A DNA stretch of 5,001 nt from Leptolyngbya sp. SIO4C5 (lineage in GTDB: Bacteria > Cyanobacteriota > Cyanobacteriia > Phormidesmidales > Phormidesmidaceae): NCBI GenBank assembly GCA_010671965.1, contig JAAHIC010000399.1, forward strand, positions 1 to 5,001, in the 5' to 3' direction. Shown here in pieces: positions 1 through 5,001 of the stretch (position 1 is the stretch's first letter; every line of letters begins with the position of its first letter). The notes under the pieces were generated by a model that made no database searches, was not told the DNA's origin, and saw nothing but the letters and a program-made list of their open reading frames with translations. Position numbers and translations under genes: made by a program.

Positions 1-66
1 AGTGGCCGTGGAGGTAGACCCCCGGCCGTTCGGCGGCCTGCGGTCGCGTCGGGTGGTCGTCCCAAT
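1..66. other. GC-rich segment discordant with the adjoining gene (possible chimeric end)
   Basis: By direct count the first 60 bases are 45/60 G+C (75%), while the next 60 are 24/60 (40%). The change is abrupt, at about 60-66. In the NACHT frame this segment gives a low-complexity, Arg/Thr/Pro-rich tail unlike the family. Two other frames, the plus frame from base 2 and a shifted minus frame, have almost entirely G/C third positions, as expected of coding DNA from a much more GC-rich genome. The simplest reading is an assembly or library chimera at a contig end. A genuine recombination junction cannot be excluded. Confidence 0.55.
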
Positions 67-1116
67 GCTTCTCGAATTGTTGTCTTCTAACCGCTTGATA
101 AAGGTTTTTGCTTTTACCGGGTCTTGCTTAGCCTGGAACCACTTGGTTGCAAAGTCCTTAATTTGCTCACGGTTGAAGTCAGCAATCTCCACCTCAGTGA
201 ACTGCTGAAACGTATACTCCTGCGCTGCAATCCGGCAGGTCATGACAAACTGGCAGCCACGAAACTGGTGCGAAAAACCTTTAATCTCCTGCAAAACCCG
301 ATCATGATCGTCTTCCTGAACTTCGTCGAGTCCATCCAGCAAGATTAGAGCTTTTTCTTGCTGCAAAATTTTAGCTAGAGATTCTGTTTCTTTGACCTCA
401 CAAGCCTGCCACTGCCCAGCAATGTAAGCCTTCAATTCAGGTTCACCTTGAGCTTCGGCAAACTCCTTCAGCGTCACAAATACCGGCACCCGCTGCCCTT
501 GAAACTCGCCGTGATTGCACAGCGTCGCCAGCCGCTTCATGAACGTGGTTTTGCCCGCCCCTGGCTTACCTAAAAGCAGCAGCTTGCCATAACGTTCAAC
601 CGCTTCGAGTCCGGGTACGCGCTTGTGGCGGATCTGCCCCAGAGAAAAGCGATCGAAGTTTTCGAAGTCGGAATTTTCCAATAGCTCGGCAATGCCTAAG
701 CGACGATGGCCGGAGAGCTTTTCCAGAATGTTGACGCTGGTGTAGATATCGCCAATGCCGATCGGCTGCTCCATATCCAGCACCCGCATCGTGCCGCAGC
801 GGTGATGAATGTCGGCTTTCACCTTTCGGCGAATTGTTTGAACGAGCGCGTCAATATCAGTTTTGAGTTTGATCGGTTCAGAGGCAGATGCGATCGGCTT
901 TAGCCCTGCAATTTCTTCCCAGTCGAGTTTTAGAGCATTGCAAAAGCTAACAAACAGCTTTCTGCTCACAGACTTACCAGAGCAAAACTTCACCGCTGGC
1001 TGACGGCTGCAATCGCAGTGTTTGGCTAAATCCTCGCCGCTCCATTTCTGATCGGTTAAAGCTCGGTTGATTTGAAGGATGCCGTCTGGGGTTGCCGTGA
1101 GCGATCGCGCTGCCAT
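1..1116 (-). CDS. NACHT-domain STAND NTPase with N-terminal HTH-like domain, 3' end cut off
   Basis: This reading frame is open from the ATG at 1116-1114 to the left edge (372 codons, no stop), so the C-terminal part is missing. Residues about 12-70 form a helical, HTH-like domain (LTDQKWSGEDLAKHCDCSRQ, then a WEEIAGL end) that I recognise from the N-termini of many cyanobacterial NACHT proteins. A linker follows with the family-typical stretches CGTMRVLDMEQPIGIGDIYT and RVPGLEAVERYGKLLLL. The NTPase core shows Walker A GKPGAGKTT (183-191), the NACHT-type Walker B LILLDGLDE (257-265) and a sensor-1-like CQFVMTCR (288-295). STAND NTPases of this class are signal-dependent switches. Bacterial NACHT proteins include antiphage NLR-like systems, but the sensor and effector parts that would decide the role lie outside the window. 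The start is supported by the family-like N-terminus, although no good Shine-Dalgarno precedes it. The last ~23 codons (GC-rich, 1-66) do not fit the family, so the true C-terminal continuation is probably not what is shown. Confidence 0.85.
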   Translation of the reverse strand, partial: MAARSLTATPDGILQINRALTDQKWSGEDLAKHCDCSRQPAVKFCSGKSVSRKLFVSFCNALKLDWEEIAGLKPIASASEPIKLKTDIDALVQTIRRKVKADIHHRCGTMRVLDMEQPIGIGDIYTSVNILEKLSGHRRLGIAELLENSDFENFDRFSLGQIRHKRVPGLEAVERYGKLLLLGKPGAGKTTFMKRLATLCNHGEFQGQRVPVFVTLKEFAEAQGEPELKAYIAGQWQACEVKETESLAKILQQEKALILLDGLDEVQEDDHDRVLQEIKGFSHQFRGCQFVMTCRIAAQEYTFQQFTEVEIADFNREQIKDFATKWFQAKQDPVKAKTFIKRLEDNNSRSIGTTTRRDRRPPNGRGSTSTAT

Positions 1117-1141
1117 GCCGTTTTTGTGTCACTTGCCCCCA

Positions 1142-1147
1142 ATTCTA
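1142..1147 (-). promoter_or_regulatory. Candidate -10 element for the NACHT gene
   Basis: On the minus strand this reads TAGAAT, five of six matches to TATAAT, and lies 25 bases upstream of the NACHT start codon. I see no TTGACA-like hexamer at 16-18 bp spacing. That position is instead occupied by the direct repeats at 1151-1189. The arrangement would suit an activator-dependent promoter, but this is inference from position only. Confidence 0.35.
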
Positions 1148-1150
1148 CTC

Positions 1151-1189
1151 AACTCATCCAAACTCATCCCCAAGTCATCCTCAACTCAT
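1151..1189. repeat. Phased direct repeats AACTCAT / AAGTCAT upstream of the NACHT gene
   Basis: AACTCAT occurs at 1151, 1161 and 1183, with the one-mismatch copy AAGTCAT at 1172. On the minus strand these read ATGAGTT or ATGACTT. Three copies are followed by CC. Spacings are 10, 11 and 11 bp, close to one helical turn, so all copies face the same side of the DNA. They lie 35-73 bp upstream of the NACHT start, just beyond the -10-like TAGAAT. A binding-site array for a regulator is plausible, but a simple tandem duplication is also possible. Confidence 0.5.
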
Positions 1190-1213
1190 ACAGTCTGAAA
1201 CCCTTTTAGGGAC

Positions 1214-1271
1214 TGAGCTTTAGCGATTTTTCCAAGATGATAGACACATTCAAATACATCGCTAAAGCTCA
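1214..1271. repeat. Perfect 14-bp inverted repeat abutting the start codon of the 76-aa gene
   Basis: TGAGCTTTAGCGAT at 1214-1227 is exactly complementary to ATCGCTAAAGCTCA at 1258-1271, with 30 bases between the arms. The right arm ends at the base immediately before the ATG at 1272. In RNA the stem would bury the translation initiation region, where no clear Shine-Dalgarno is visible. As DNA it could be a widely spaced operator. Its function is unknown. Confidence 0.7.
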
Positions 1272-1502
1272 ATGAAATCTCTCAAACCATCTTCACCTTT
1301 CAAGCTTATCTTCACGGCTGTCCTCTCCCTCACGCTCACCTCCGGCGGCACCGCGCTGCACCTCGCTAGCCAGCCCACGCTTACCGAATCACAAAATCGG
1401 ATTCTCGATAGCGCCCTAGCAATGTGGACGACGGGCAGCGCCACCATCATCGGATTGCTCAGTAGCCGCTCTAACGAGGAGGACGATAACGAGGAAAACT
1501 GA
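1272..1502 (+). CDS. Small two-helix membrane protein, uncharacterised (76 aa)
   Basis: I do not recognise a named family, though short cyanobacterial hypothetical proteins with the same plan (Lys-rich start, membrane helix, ESQ-R motif, W-x2-G then GLL) are familiar. The basic N-terminus (K2, K5, K11) leads into a hydrophobic helix at about 12-32. A polar linker carries TESQNRILDSA. A second, shorter hydrophobic stretch at about 49-65 (AMWTTGSATIIGLLSS) is followed by a very acidic tail (NEEDDNEEN). A two-helix inner-membrane hairpin is likely. The start at 1272 is the first possible one, because an in-frame TAA lies at 1263-1265. The start region is embedded in an inverted repeat. The gene is divergent from the NACHT NTPase, 155 bp away. 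Small membrane proteins beside STAND NTPases can be effectors or partners, but nothing in this sequence proves it. The coherent membrane pattern makes a real gene likely. Confidence 0.65.
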   Translation: MKSLKPSSPFKLIFTAVLSLTLTSGGTALHLASQPTLTESQNRILDSALAMWTTGSATIIGLLSSRSNEEDDNEEN

Positions 1503-1511
1503 GCTGCTCAC

Positions 1512-1572
1512 AGGGACCGTTTTTTCTGGTGTTAGCGAAACGCCGTCGCCCTCAGAGCAAAAAACGGTCCCT
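1512..1572. repeat. Perfect 14-bp inverted repeat between convergent genes, possible terminator
   Basis: AGGGACCGTTTTTT (1512-1525) pairs exactly with AAAAAACGGTCCCT (1559-1572) around a 33-base loop. The loop holds a smaller hairpin, GGTGTT/AACGCC (1528-1533 with 1539-1544, one G-T pair). The repeat fills the 75-bp gap between the stop codons of two convergent genes, so bidirectional termination is the natural guess. However, the T run lies inside the stem next to the loop, not after it, so this is not a standard intrinsic terminator. A small repeat element is the alternative. Confidence 0.6.
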
Positions 1573-1577
1573 AGAAA

Positions 1578-1865
1578 CTAGCTGAGGGGGCGATAGCGCA
1601 TCAGGTAGGTAAAGACCTCGCCCTGCTCCGGCGTCAGCAAGATGCCTGACTCCGGAATTGTCAGCAGATTATTCCACAAGCCTTGATCGGCGTAGTTCAG
1701 CACGTGCAGGATCTTCACCGCCTCGCGTACCCCCTCCGGCGATCCCATAATCAGGTGGCGCAATCGCTCCCGTTCGGGGCGGGCGCGGGGCACGCCTAGG
1801 CGCAGGGGTTCTGTGTCTCCCAGATTAGTAAAATCCGGGAGATTCGGGTTGATATAGAACAGCAT
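1578..1865 (-). CDS. Conserved cyanobacterial hypothetical protein (95 aa)
   Basis: Function unknown. I chose the ATG at 1865 over the one at 1901 because GGAGGAAT lies just upstream with nine bases between GGAGG and the ATG. The longer version would also add an unconserved-looking N-terminus (MGFLTRFWRNPK). The protein is soluble, with no signal peptide or membrane helix. Residues 1-30 are Pro-rich. Residues 40-64 read MGSPEGVREAVKILHVLNYADQGLW, a helical stretch, and the C-terminus is GEVFTYLMRYRPLS. From memory, many short cyanobacterial proteins share a core of this type (GS-x-E-x-V, LH-x-L-x-YA, W, then a GEV-like end near the C-terminus), but none has a role I can name. It is probably its own transcription unit: 271 bp separate it from the next upstream gene on the same strand. 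Confidence 0.8.
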   Translation of the reverse strand: MLFYINPNLPDFTNLGDTEPLRLGVPRARPERERLRHLIMGSPEGVREAVKILHVLNYADQGLWNNLLTIPESGILLTPEQGEVFTYLMRYRPLS

Positions 1866-1871
1866 TTTGGG

Positions 1872-1879
1872 ATTCCTCC
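1872..1879 (-). promoter_or_regulatory. Strong Shine-Dalgarno for the 95-aa gene
   Basis: The minus strand reads GGAGGAAT here, and nine bases separate GGAGG from the ATG at 1865-1863. It is the clearest ribosome binding site in the window and fixes the start codon. It would lie inside the coding region if the upstream ATG at 1901 were used. Confidence 0.75.
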
Positions 1880-1941
1880 AGAATCGGGTAAGGAAGCCCA
1901 AAAATAAGGCCGACCCAAGACATAGCAGTTCGGGACGGCCT

Positions 1942-1956
1942 GAGTAATAATTACTC
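1942..1956. promoter_or_regulatory. Perfect palindrome GAGTAAT-A-ATTACTC, operator candidate
   Basis: Seven-base arms surround a single central base. The site lies 77 bp upstream of the start at 1865, where a promoter for the leftward 95-aa gene would be expected. On the minus strand an extended -10-like TGCTATGTC is found downstream of it (about 1918-1926), which would put the palindrome near the -35 position. Symmetric AT-rich sites of this size are typical of dimeric repressors. No specific regulator can be named. Confidence 0.4.
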
Positions 1957-2037
1957 TAGCCTCCGAGACAGCTGTACTCTGTCGAAGGGGTCAGGTGTCG
2001 GAAGATTGTTGGTAGCAACTTTCGGCACCGCACGACC

Positions 2038-2090
2038 AAATTTTTGGGTGATAGTCAAGCTGCACACGTACAGCTATAGCCCCAAAATTT
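2038..2090. repeat. Imperfect nested inverted repeat downstream of the 192-aa gene
   Basis: The outer arms AAATTTTTGGG (2038-2048) and CCCAAAATTT (2081-2090) pair with one unpaired T. Inner arms AGCTG (2058-2062) and CAGCT (2071-2075) enclose an 8-base loop. The structure begins 47 bases after the stop codon at 2137 in the direction of that gene's transcription, so it may help end transcription or protect the 3' end. It lacks the GC-rich stem followed by a T run of a classical terminator. The rest of the gap 1866-2136 shows no convincing gene or RNA. A small ORF there only overlaps the next gene in another frame. Confidence 0.35.
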
Positions 2091-2136
2091 ACCGCATTGG
2101 ACGGCTGAGCGCAAGGGTAGATCCCCTCTCGCCTGA

Positions 2137-2715
2137 CTAATCTGGAAACGCCAGCCCCGTCCGCGGATCGCGGATATACAGCCCCAGCGTCAGCGACTCT
2201 ATCGCCACGTCCCAAACCGGAATCCGTTCCTCAGCCTGATCGGCCCAGTAGTCATAGGTGATGAGGCACTGCACCCCAGAGCCAAGGCCGATGCAGACGC
2301 GGGAATAGGCTTCGCGGGGATCTTCCTGATGATCCATAAACTTGATTTGCGTCCAGACAATCCGGGCCGTCTGCCGCTGAATCGACACAACATCCCCCGT
2401 TTCCAGCACGTCCCGCTCATCTTCACGGGCAATTTTTTTGAGAATCCCCTTCAGGGGAAAATCTCGCAGCTTGTCGGTCGGGACGTGGTTAAAAGACACC
2501 TCCAAGCGGCAGTCATCATCGGGCGGCTTTTTATCAGCAAACCAAAAAGACTTTTCTTCAGCCTCAAAGTGCCAGCTCTGCGGCACATCGAAGCGAACTG
2601 CCCCCCGCCCCGCCACAAAGATCTTGTAGCCCTCTTGGGACTGCCAGCGGTGATCCTTTTCCAGCTCTAGGGTTTGCTTTACCCATTTGAGATTGTTTTT
2701 CTTGCCCTTGCCCAT
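2137..2715 (-). CDS. Conserved hypothetical protein, possibly PsbP/DcrB-like fold (192 aa)
   Basis: I recognise this as a conserved cyanobacterial protein of unknown function. The N-terminus is Lys-rich (MGKGKKNNLKWVKQ), without a signal peptide or membrane helix, so it is probably cytoplasmic. From residue 30 the pattern is YKIFVAGRGAVRFDVPQSWHF, then KKPPDDDCRLEVSFNHVP (62-79), a charged helical part (82-104) and strand-like segments including IVWTQIKFMD (119-128). It ends with VQCLITYDYWAD (148-159) and VWDVAIESLTLG (167-178). The order 'F-x-VP-x-W, strand, helix, strands, final WD-x5-SL helix' resembles the Mog1/PsbP/DcrB-type fold, and I offer this only as a structural guess. The ATG at 2715 is the first in-frame one that keeps the conserved N-terminus, and its Shine-Dalgarno is weak. 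The gene is divergent from rarA with 113 bp between the starts, so a shared regulatory region is possible. Confidence 0.85.
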   Translation of the reverse strand: MGKGKKNNLKWVKQTLELEKDHRWQSQEGYKIFVAGRGAVRFDVPQSWHFEAEEKSFWFADKKPPDDDCRLEVSFNHVPTDKLRDFPLKGILKKIAREDERDVLETGDVVSIQRQTARIVWTQIKFMDHQEDPREAYSRVCIGLGSGVQCLITYDYWADQAEERIPVWDVAIESLTLGLYIRDPRTGLAFPD

Positions 2716-2778
2716 ACCGTTCGCGCCAAAAATGAGTCTTGCTGCTAGCTTAGCGAAAGTTGCCAGGGGTGAAATGGG

Positions 2779-2807
2779 TTGTCTGCAAACACAACTACAG
2801 TAAGAAT
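2779..2807 (+). promoter_or_regulatory. Candidate promoter for rarA
   Basis: TTGTCT (2779-2784) and AAGAAT (2802-2807), 17 bp apart, each match four of six consensus bases of a sigma-70-type promoter, about 21 bases before the rarA start. A short inverted repeat GTTGT/ACAAC (2778-2782 and 2791-2795) overlaps the -35 hexamer. No LexA-like or NtcA-like site is seen. The match is weak enough to arise by chance. Confidence 0.3.
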
Positions 2808-2828
2808 AAGCGCTCTGAGAACCTGCTT

Positions 2829-5001
2829 ATGGATCTGTTTGACCAGCATCGCCAGCAGCTAGTGGAGCAAGAAGCGCCGCTGGCCGCTCGCATGCGACCG
2901 CGATCGCTCGATGAGTTTATCGGCCAAAGCGCCATCATTGGGCCGGGGCGACTGCTGCGGCGAGCGGTACAGGCCGATCAGCTCTCGTCACTAATTTTCT
3001 ACGGGCCACCAGGGACGGGCAAGACGACGCTGGCGCGGGTGATCGCCAATACGACGAAGGCCCACTTCATTGCCATCAATGCGGTGCTGTCGGGGGTGAA
3101 AGAGATTCGAGCGGCGATCGCCACGGCTCAGGACAAACGCGGTCAGTTCGGCCAGCGCACTATCCTGTTTGTCGATGAGGTGCATCGGTTCAACAAAGCC
3201 CAGCAGGACGCGCTGCTGCCCTGGGTGGAAAACGGCACGGTGATTCTGATTGGGGCCACAACCGAGAATCCCTTTTTTGAGGTAAACAAAGCGCTGGTCA
3301 GCCGCTCACGATTATTTCAGCTCAAGCCCTTAGAACCAAGCGATCTGCGGCAGGTTGTGGCCCAGGCGCTAAAGGATAGCGATCGCGGCTATGGCGACAA
3401 ATCTGTGCAGCTCGATCCAGAGGCGCTAGATCACCTGGTCAACGTTGCCAACGGTGACGCCCGCACCCTGCTCAACGCCCTCGAACTGGCAGTCGAAACC
3501 ACGCCGCCTGATGAGAACGGTACTGTTCACGTCACGCTAGCGGTAGCCGAAGACTCGATTCAGCAGCGGGCTGTGCTCTATGACAAAGAAGGAGACGCCC
3601 ACTTTGATACCATCAGCGCCTTCATCAAGAGCGTACGCGGTTCCGATGCCGATGCGGCGCTCTACTGGCTGGCCCAGATGGTCTATGCCGGGGAAGATCC
3701 GCGCTTTCTGTTTCGCCGCCTGCTGATTCTAGCCAGCGAAGATGTGGGACTGGCCGACCCCCAGGCGGTGACGGTGGTGGCAAGCTGCGCCGCCGCCTTT
3801 GACCGGGTGGGGATGCCGGAGGGGCGCTATCCGCTGGCCCAGGCAACTCTGTATTTAGCCACCGCCCCCAAATCCAACAGCGTTATGGGCTTTTTCGATG
3901 CCCTCGCCGCCGTTGAACAAGCCCAGCAGCCCGATGTCCCTAACCCGATGCGTGACGCCAGCCGGGACAAAAAAGGCTTCGGCCACGGTCAGGGGTATCT
4001 CTATCCCCACGCCTACCGCGACCACTGGGTAGCCCAGCAGTATTTGCCCAGCAGCCTGCAGGGGCAGATTTTCTATCAGCCATCGGCTCAGGGCTATGAA
4101 GGCACGATTCAAACTCAGGTGGCCCGCCGCCGGGAAGCCCAGCTCGCCGCTCTCACCGAGAACGCTCTGCCCGAAATTTTGACCTATAGCCCGCCCAATG
4201 CCGCTCAAGATCGCTGGCTGCAGCGCAGCTTGGCTCAGGCAGGCGATCGCCTAGCTCAGATCCGCGATCGCCTATTTGCACTGGCTCAGCTCCAGCGGCA
4301 CCACGTCGTCCTCAATCTCAATGCCGCTAGTGGGTTGCTCACCTGGGAAGCCCTGCGACAGGTGCCGGAGGGGGGCGTTTACGCCCTGACCTACCATTCA
4401 ACCGATACGCAAGCGCTGCAGGAACAGGCGCAGGCACTGGCTGAACTGAACCGCCCCAAAGTGCTCCAGGCTCAGGCTGCCAATCCCCTAGCTGCCCTCG
4501 CTCAGGAGGCGATCCAGTTTGATCGGATTGTGGGGCGTAACGTGCTGAGGCACGTGGGCGATCGCGCTGTTTTCCTGCAGCAGATGGCTCAGCGCCTAGC
4601 CCCCCAAGGACGTTTAGTGCTGGTAGAGAACTTACCGCAGGCCGGACAGCGCTTTTACGGCCTGCTATCTGCCGATCGGATTGAGGCGGCGCTTTATCAG
4701 AAACTCATAGCTGCGGAAGCAGCCTTTTACGCCCACGAACCTAGCTATGAAGCGTTTCAAGCCGATTTGCTAAGCGACTTACAGACGGCTAAGTTAAAGG
4801 CCACAACTGAAATTCAGCCGACGGCGATTGATCTCTATATTTCCCCTCAAATGCTTGACCGCTGGTTTCAGCCTGGGTCAGAGGGACGACCTAGCTATGG
4901 CGATCGCCTCGCCAACTCGCTGACAGCGGCTGACCTGAAAGCGATTAAAACTCTCTTTACCCAGCAGCTGCTCCACCAAACGGTTACCTGGCAGGGCCAG
5001 T
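2829..5001 (+). CDS. rarA: RarA/MgsA replication-associated recombination AAA+ ATPase with methyltransferase-like C-terminal extension, 3' end cut off
   Basis: The frame is open from the ATG at 2829 to the right edge: 724 codons plus one base, no stop. [11 protein letters not shown] followed by [16 protein letters not shown] is the usual N-terminus of cyanobacterial RarA and fixes the start. AAA+ motifs: Walker [10 protein letters not shown] (59-67), Walker [10 protein letters not shown] (112-120), sensor 1 GATTENP (142-148), arginine finger SRSRLF (158-163) and sensor 2 GDAR (209-212). The MgsA-type C-terminal helical region runs from about 259 ([15 protein letters not shown]) to 435, including LASEDVG and ATAPKSN. 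RarA is a clamp-loader-related ATPase that acts at stalled replication forks with SSB; E. coli RarA is 447 residues. Here a further ~285 residues follow (440 to the edge). They look like a class I methyltransferase fold with a degraded SAM loop: [13 protein letters not shown] (492-504), [13 protein letters not shown] (564-576), [12 protein letters not shown] (590-601). Length is close to the ~730-750 residues I recall for cyanobacterial versions, so little should be missing. Confidence 0.95.
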   Translation, partial: MDLFDQHRQQLVEQEAPLAARMRPRSLDEFIGQSAIIGPGRLLRRAVQADQLSSLIFYGPPGTGKTTLARVIANTTKAHFIAINAVLSGVKEIRAAIATAQDKRGQFGQRTILFVDEVHRFNKAQQDALLPWVENGTVILIGATTENPFFEVNKALVSRSRLFQLKPLEPSDLRQVVAQALKDSDRGYGDKSVQLDPEALDHLVNVANGDARTLLNALELAVETTPPDENGTVHVTLAVAEDSIQQRAVLYDKEGDAHFDTISAFIKSVRGSDADAALYWLAQMVYAGEDPRFLFRRLLILASEDVGLADPQAVTVVASCAAAFDRVGMPEGRYPLAQATLYLATAPKSNSVMGFFDALAAVEQAQQPDVPNPMRDASRDKKGFGHGQGYLYPHAYRDHWVAQQYLPSSLQGQIFYQPSAQGYEGTIQTQVARRREAQLAALTENALPEILTYSPPNAAQDRWLQRSLAQAGDRLAQIRDRLFALAQLQRHHVVLNLNAASGLLTWEALRQVPEGGVYALTYHSTDTQALQEQAQALAELNRPKVLQAQAANPLAALAQEAIQFDRIVGRNVLRHVGDRAVFLQQMAQRLAPQGRLVLVENLPQAGQRFYGLLSADRIEAALYQKLIAAEAAFYAHEPSYEAFQADLLSDLQTAKLKATTEIQPTAIDLYISPQMLDRWFQPGSEGRPSYGDRLANSLTAADLKAIKTLFTQQLLHQTVTWQGQ
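2900..4907. repeat. Cluster of seven HIP1 octamers (GCGATCGC) inside rarA
   Basis: Copies start at 2900, 3114, 3379, 4243, 4264, 4558 and 4900. One more lies at 1101 in the first codons of the NACHT gene. HIP1 is a highly over-represented palindrome in many cyanobacterial genomes and usually sits inside genes. Here most copies encode DR or AI pairs in the RarA frame. The copies at 4243 and 4264 are part of an 11-base direct repeat GCGATCGCCTA at 21-bp spacing, which encodes DRL twice. This is the main taxonomic evidence in the window. It is not an operator. Confidence 0.85.

Noticed and set aside
1..66. Sequencing adaptor as the source of the GC-rich end
   Set aside because: It matches no common adaptor sequence I can recall, and its third-position G/C bias in two frames looks like real high-GC coding DNA.
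124..903. Plus-strand reading frames at 124-348 and 706-903
   Set aside because: They lie opposite the NACHT gene, whose frame carries intact Walker A and B motifs. Their translations show no motif of their own.
1151..1189. CRISPR array or plasmid iterons
   Set aside because: The units are only 7-10 bp, with no unique spacers, no cas genes and no replication initiator nearby.
1262..1450. Minus-strand 62-codon frame opposite the 76-aa gene
   Set aside because: It has no membrane or domain pattern, while the plus frame has a coherent two-helix layout and follows an in-frame stop.
1866..2136. tRNA or other structured RNA gene in the gap
   Set aside because: I found no cloverleaf, no T-loop GTTCNA motif in a suitable context and no CCA end. 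Only short imperfect hairpins are present.
1991..2215. Minus-strand 74-codon frame in the gap and over the end of the 192-aa gene
   Set aside because: It overlaps the conserved C-terminus of the 192-aa protein in another frame, has no Shine-Dalgarno, and its composition looks random.
2199..2670. Other frames over the 192-aa gene, both strands (for example 2329-2670 plus)
   Set aside because: The 2137-2715 frame spans them all and gives a protein with a recognisable conserved pattern. The others are shadows.
2991..4208. Minus-strand frames inside rarA (2991-3185, 3625-3846, 3855-4208)
   Set aside because: They are opposite conserved AAA+ and MgsA-type sequence, and long antisense frames are common in GC-rich genes.

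Overview
The window looks like cyanobacterial chromosome. The octamer GCGATCGC (HIP1, the repeat typical of many cyanobacterial genomes) occurs eight times, and four of the five genes read like proteins I remember from filamentous or unicellular cyanobacteria. I cannot name the species.

Layout from left to right. (1) A leftward gene, cut by the left window edge and starting at 1116, encodes a NACHT-family STAND NTPase with an N-terminal HTH-like domain. It resembles bacterial NLR-like proteins, some of which act in phage defence. Its last ~66 bases in the window are about 75% GC and no longer resemble the family, which suggests a contig-end chimera or another break. (2) The 155-bp divergent region 1117-1271 holds phased ATGAGTT-like direct repeats upstream of the NACHT gene, and a perfect 14-bp inverted repeat ending at the start codon of (3), a rightward 76-aa protein with two predicted membrane segments. 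(4) A second perfect 14-bp inverted repeat separates it from (5), a leftward 95-aa conserved cyanobacterial hypothetical protein with a strong Shine-Dalgarno. (6) A 271-bp non-coding gap follows, with a palindromic operator candidate and an imperfect hairpin. (7) A leftward 192-aa conserved hypothetical protein is divergent, across 113 bp, from (8) a rightward rarA/mgsA gene that runs off the right edge after 724 codons. That gene carries a complete AAA+ RarA protein plus a ~285-residue extension that looks like a degenerate class I methyltransferase.

The window splits functionally in two. The right part is core genome maintenance: RarA acts at stalled replication forks, and the gene is rich in HIP1 sites. 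The left part is accessory in character: a signal-sensing NTPase next to a small membrane protein, with several inverted repeats and no HIP1 between 1117 and 2828. The most speculative idea is that the NACHT ATPase and the divergent two-helix membrane protein form a sensor/effector pair. Proximity and architecture are the only support for this.
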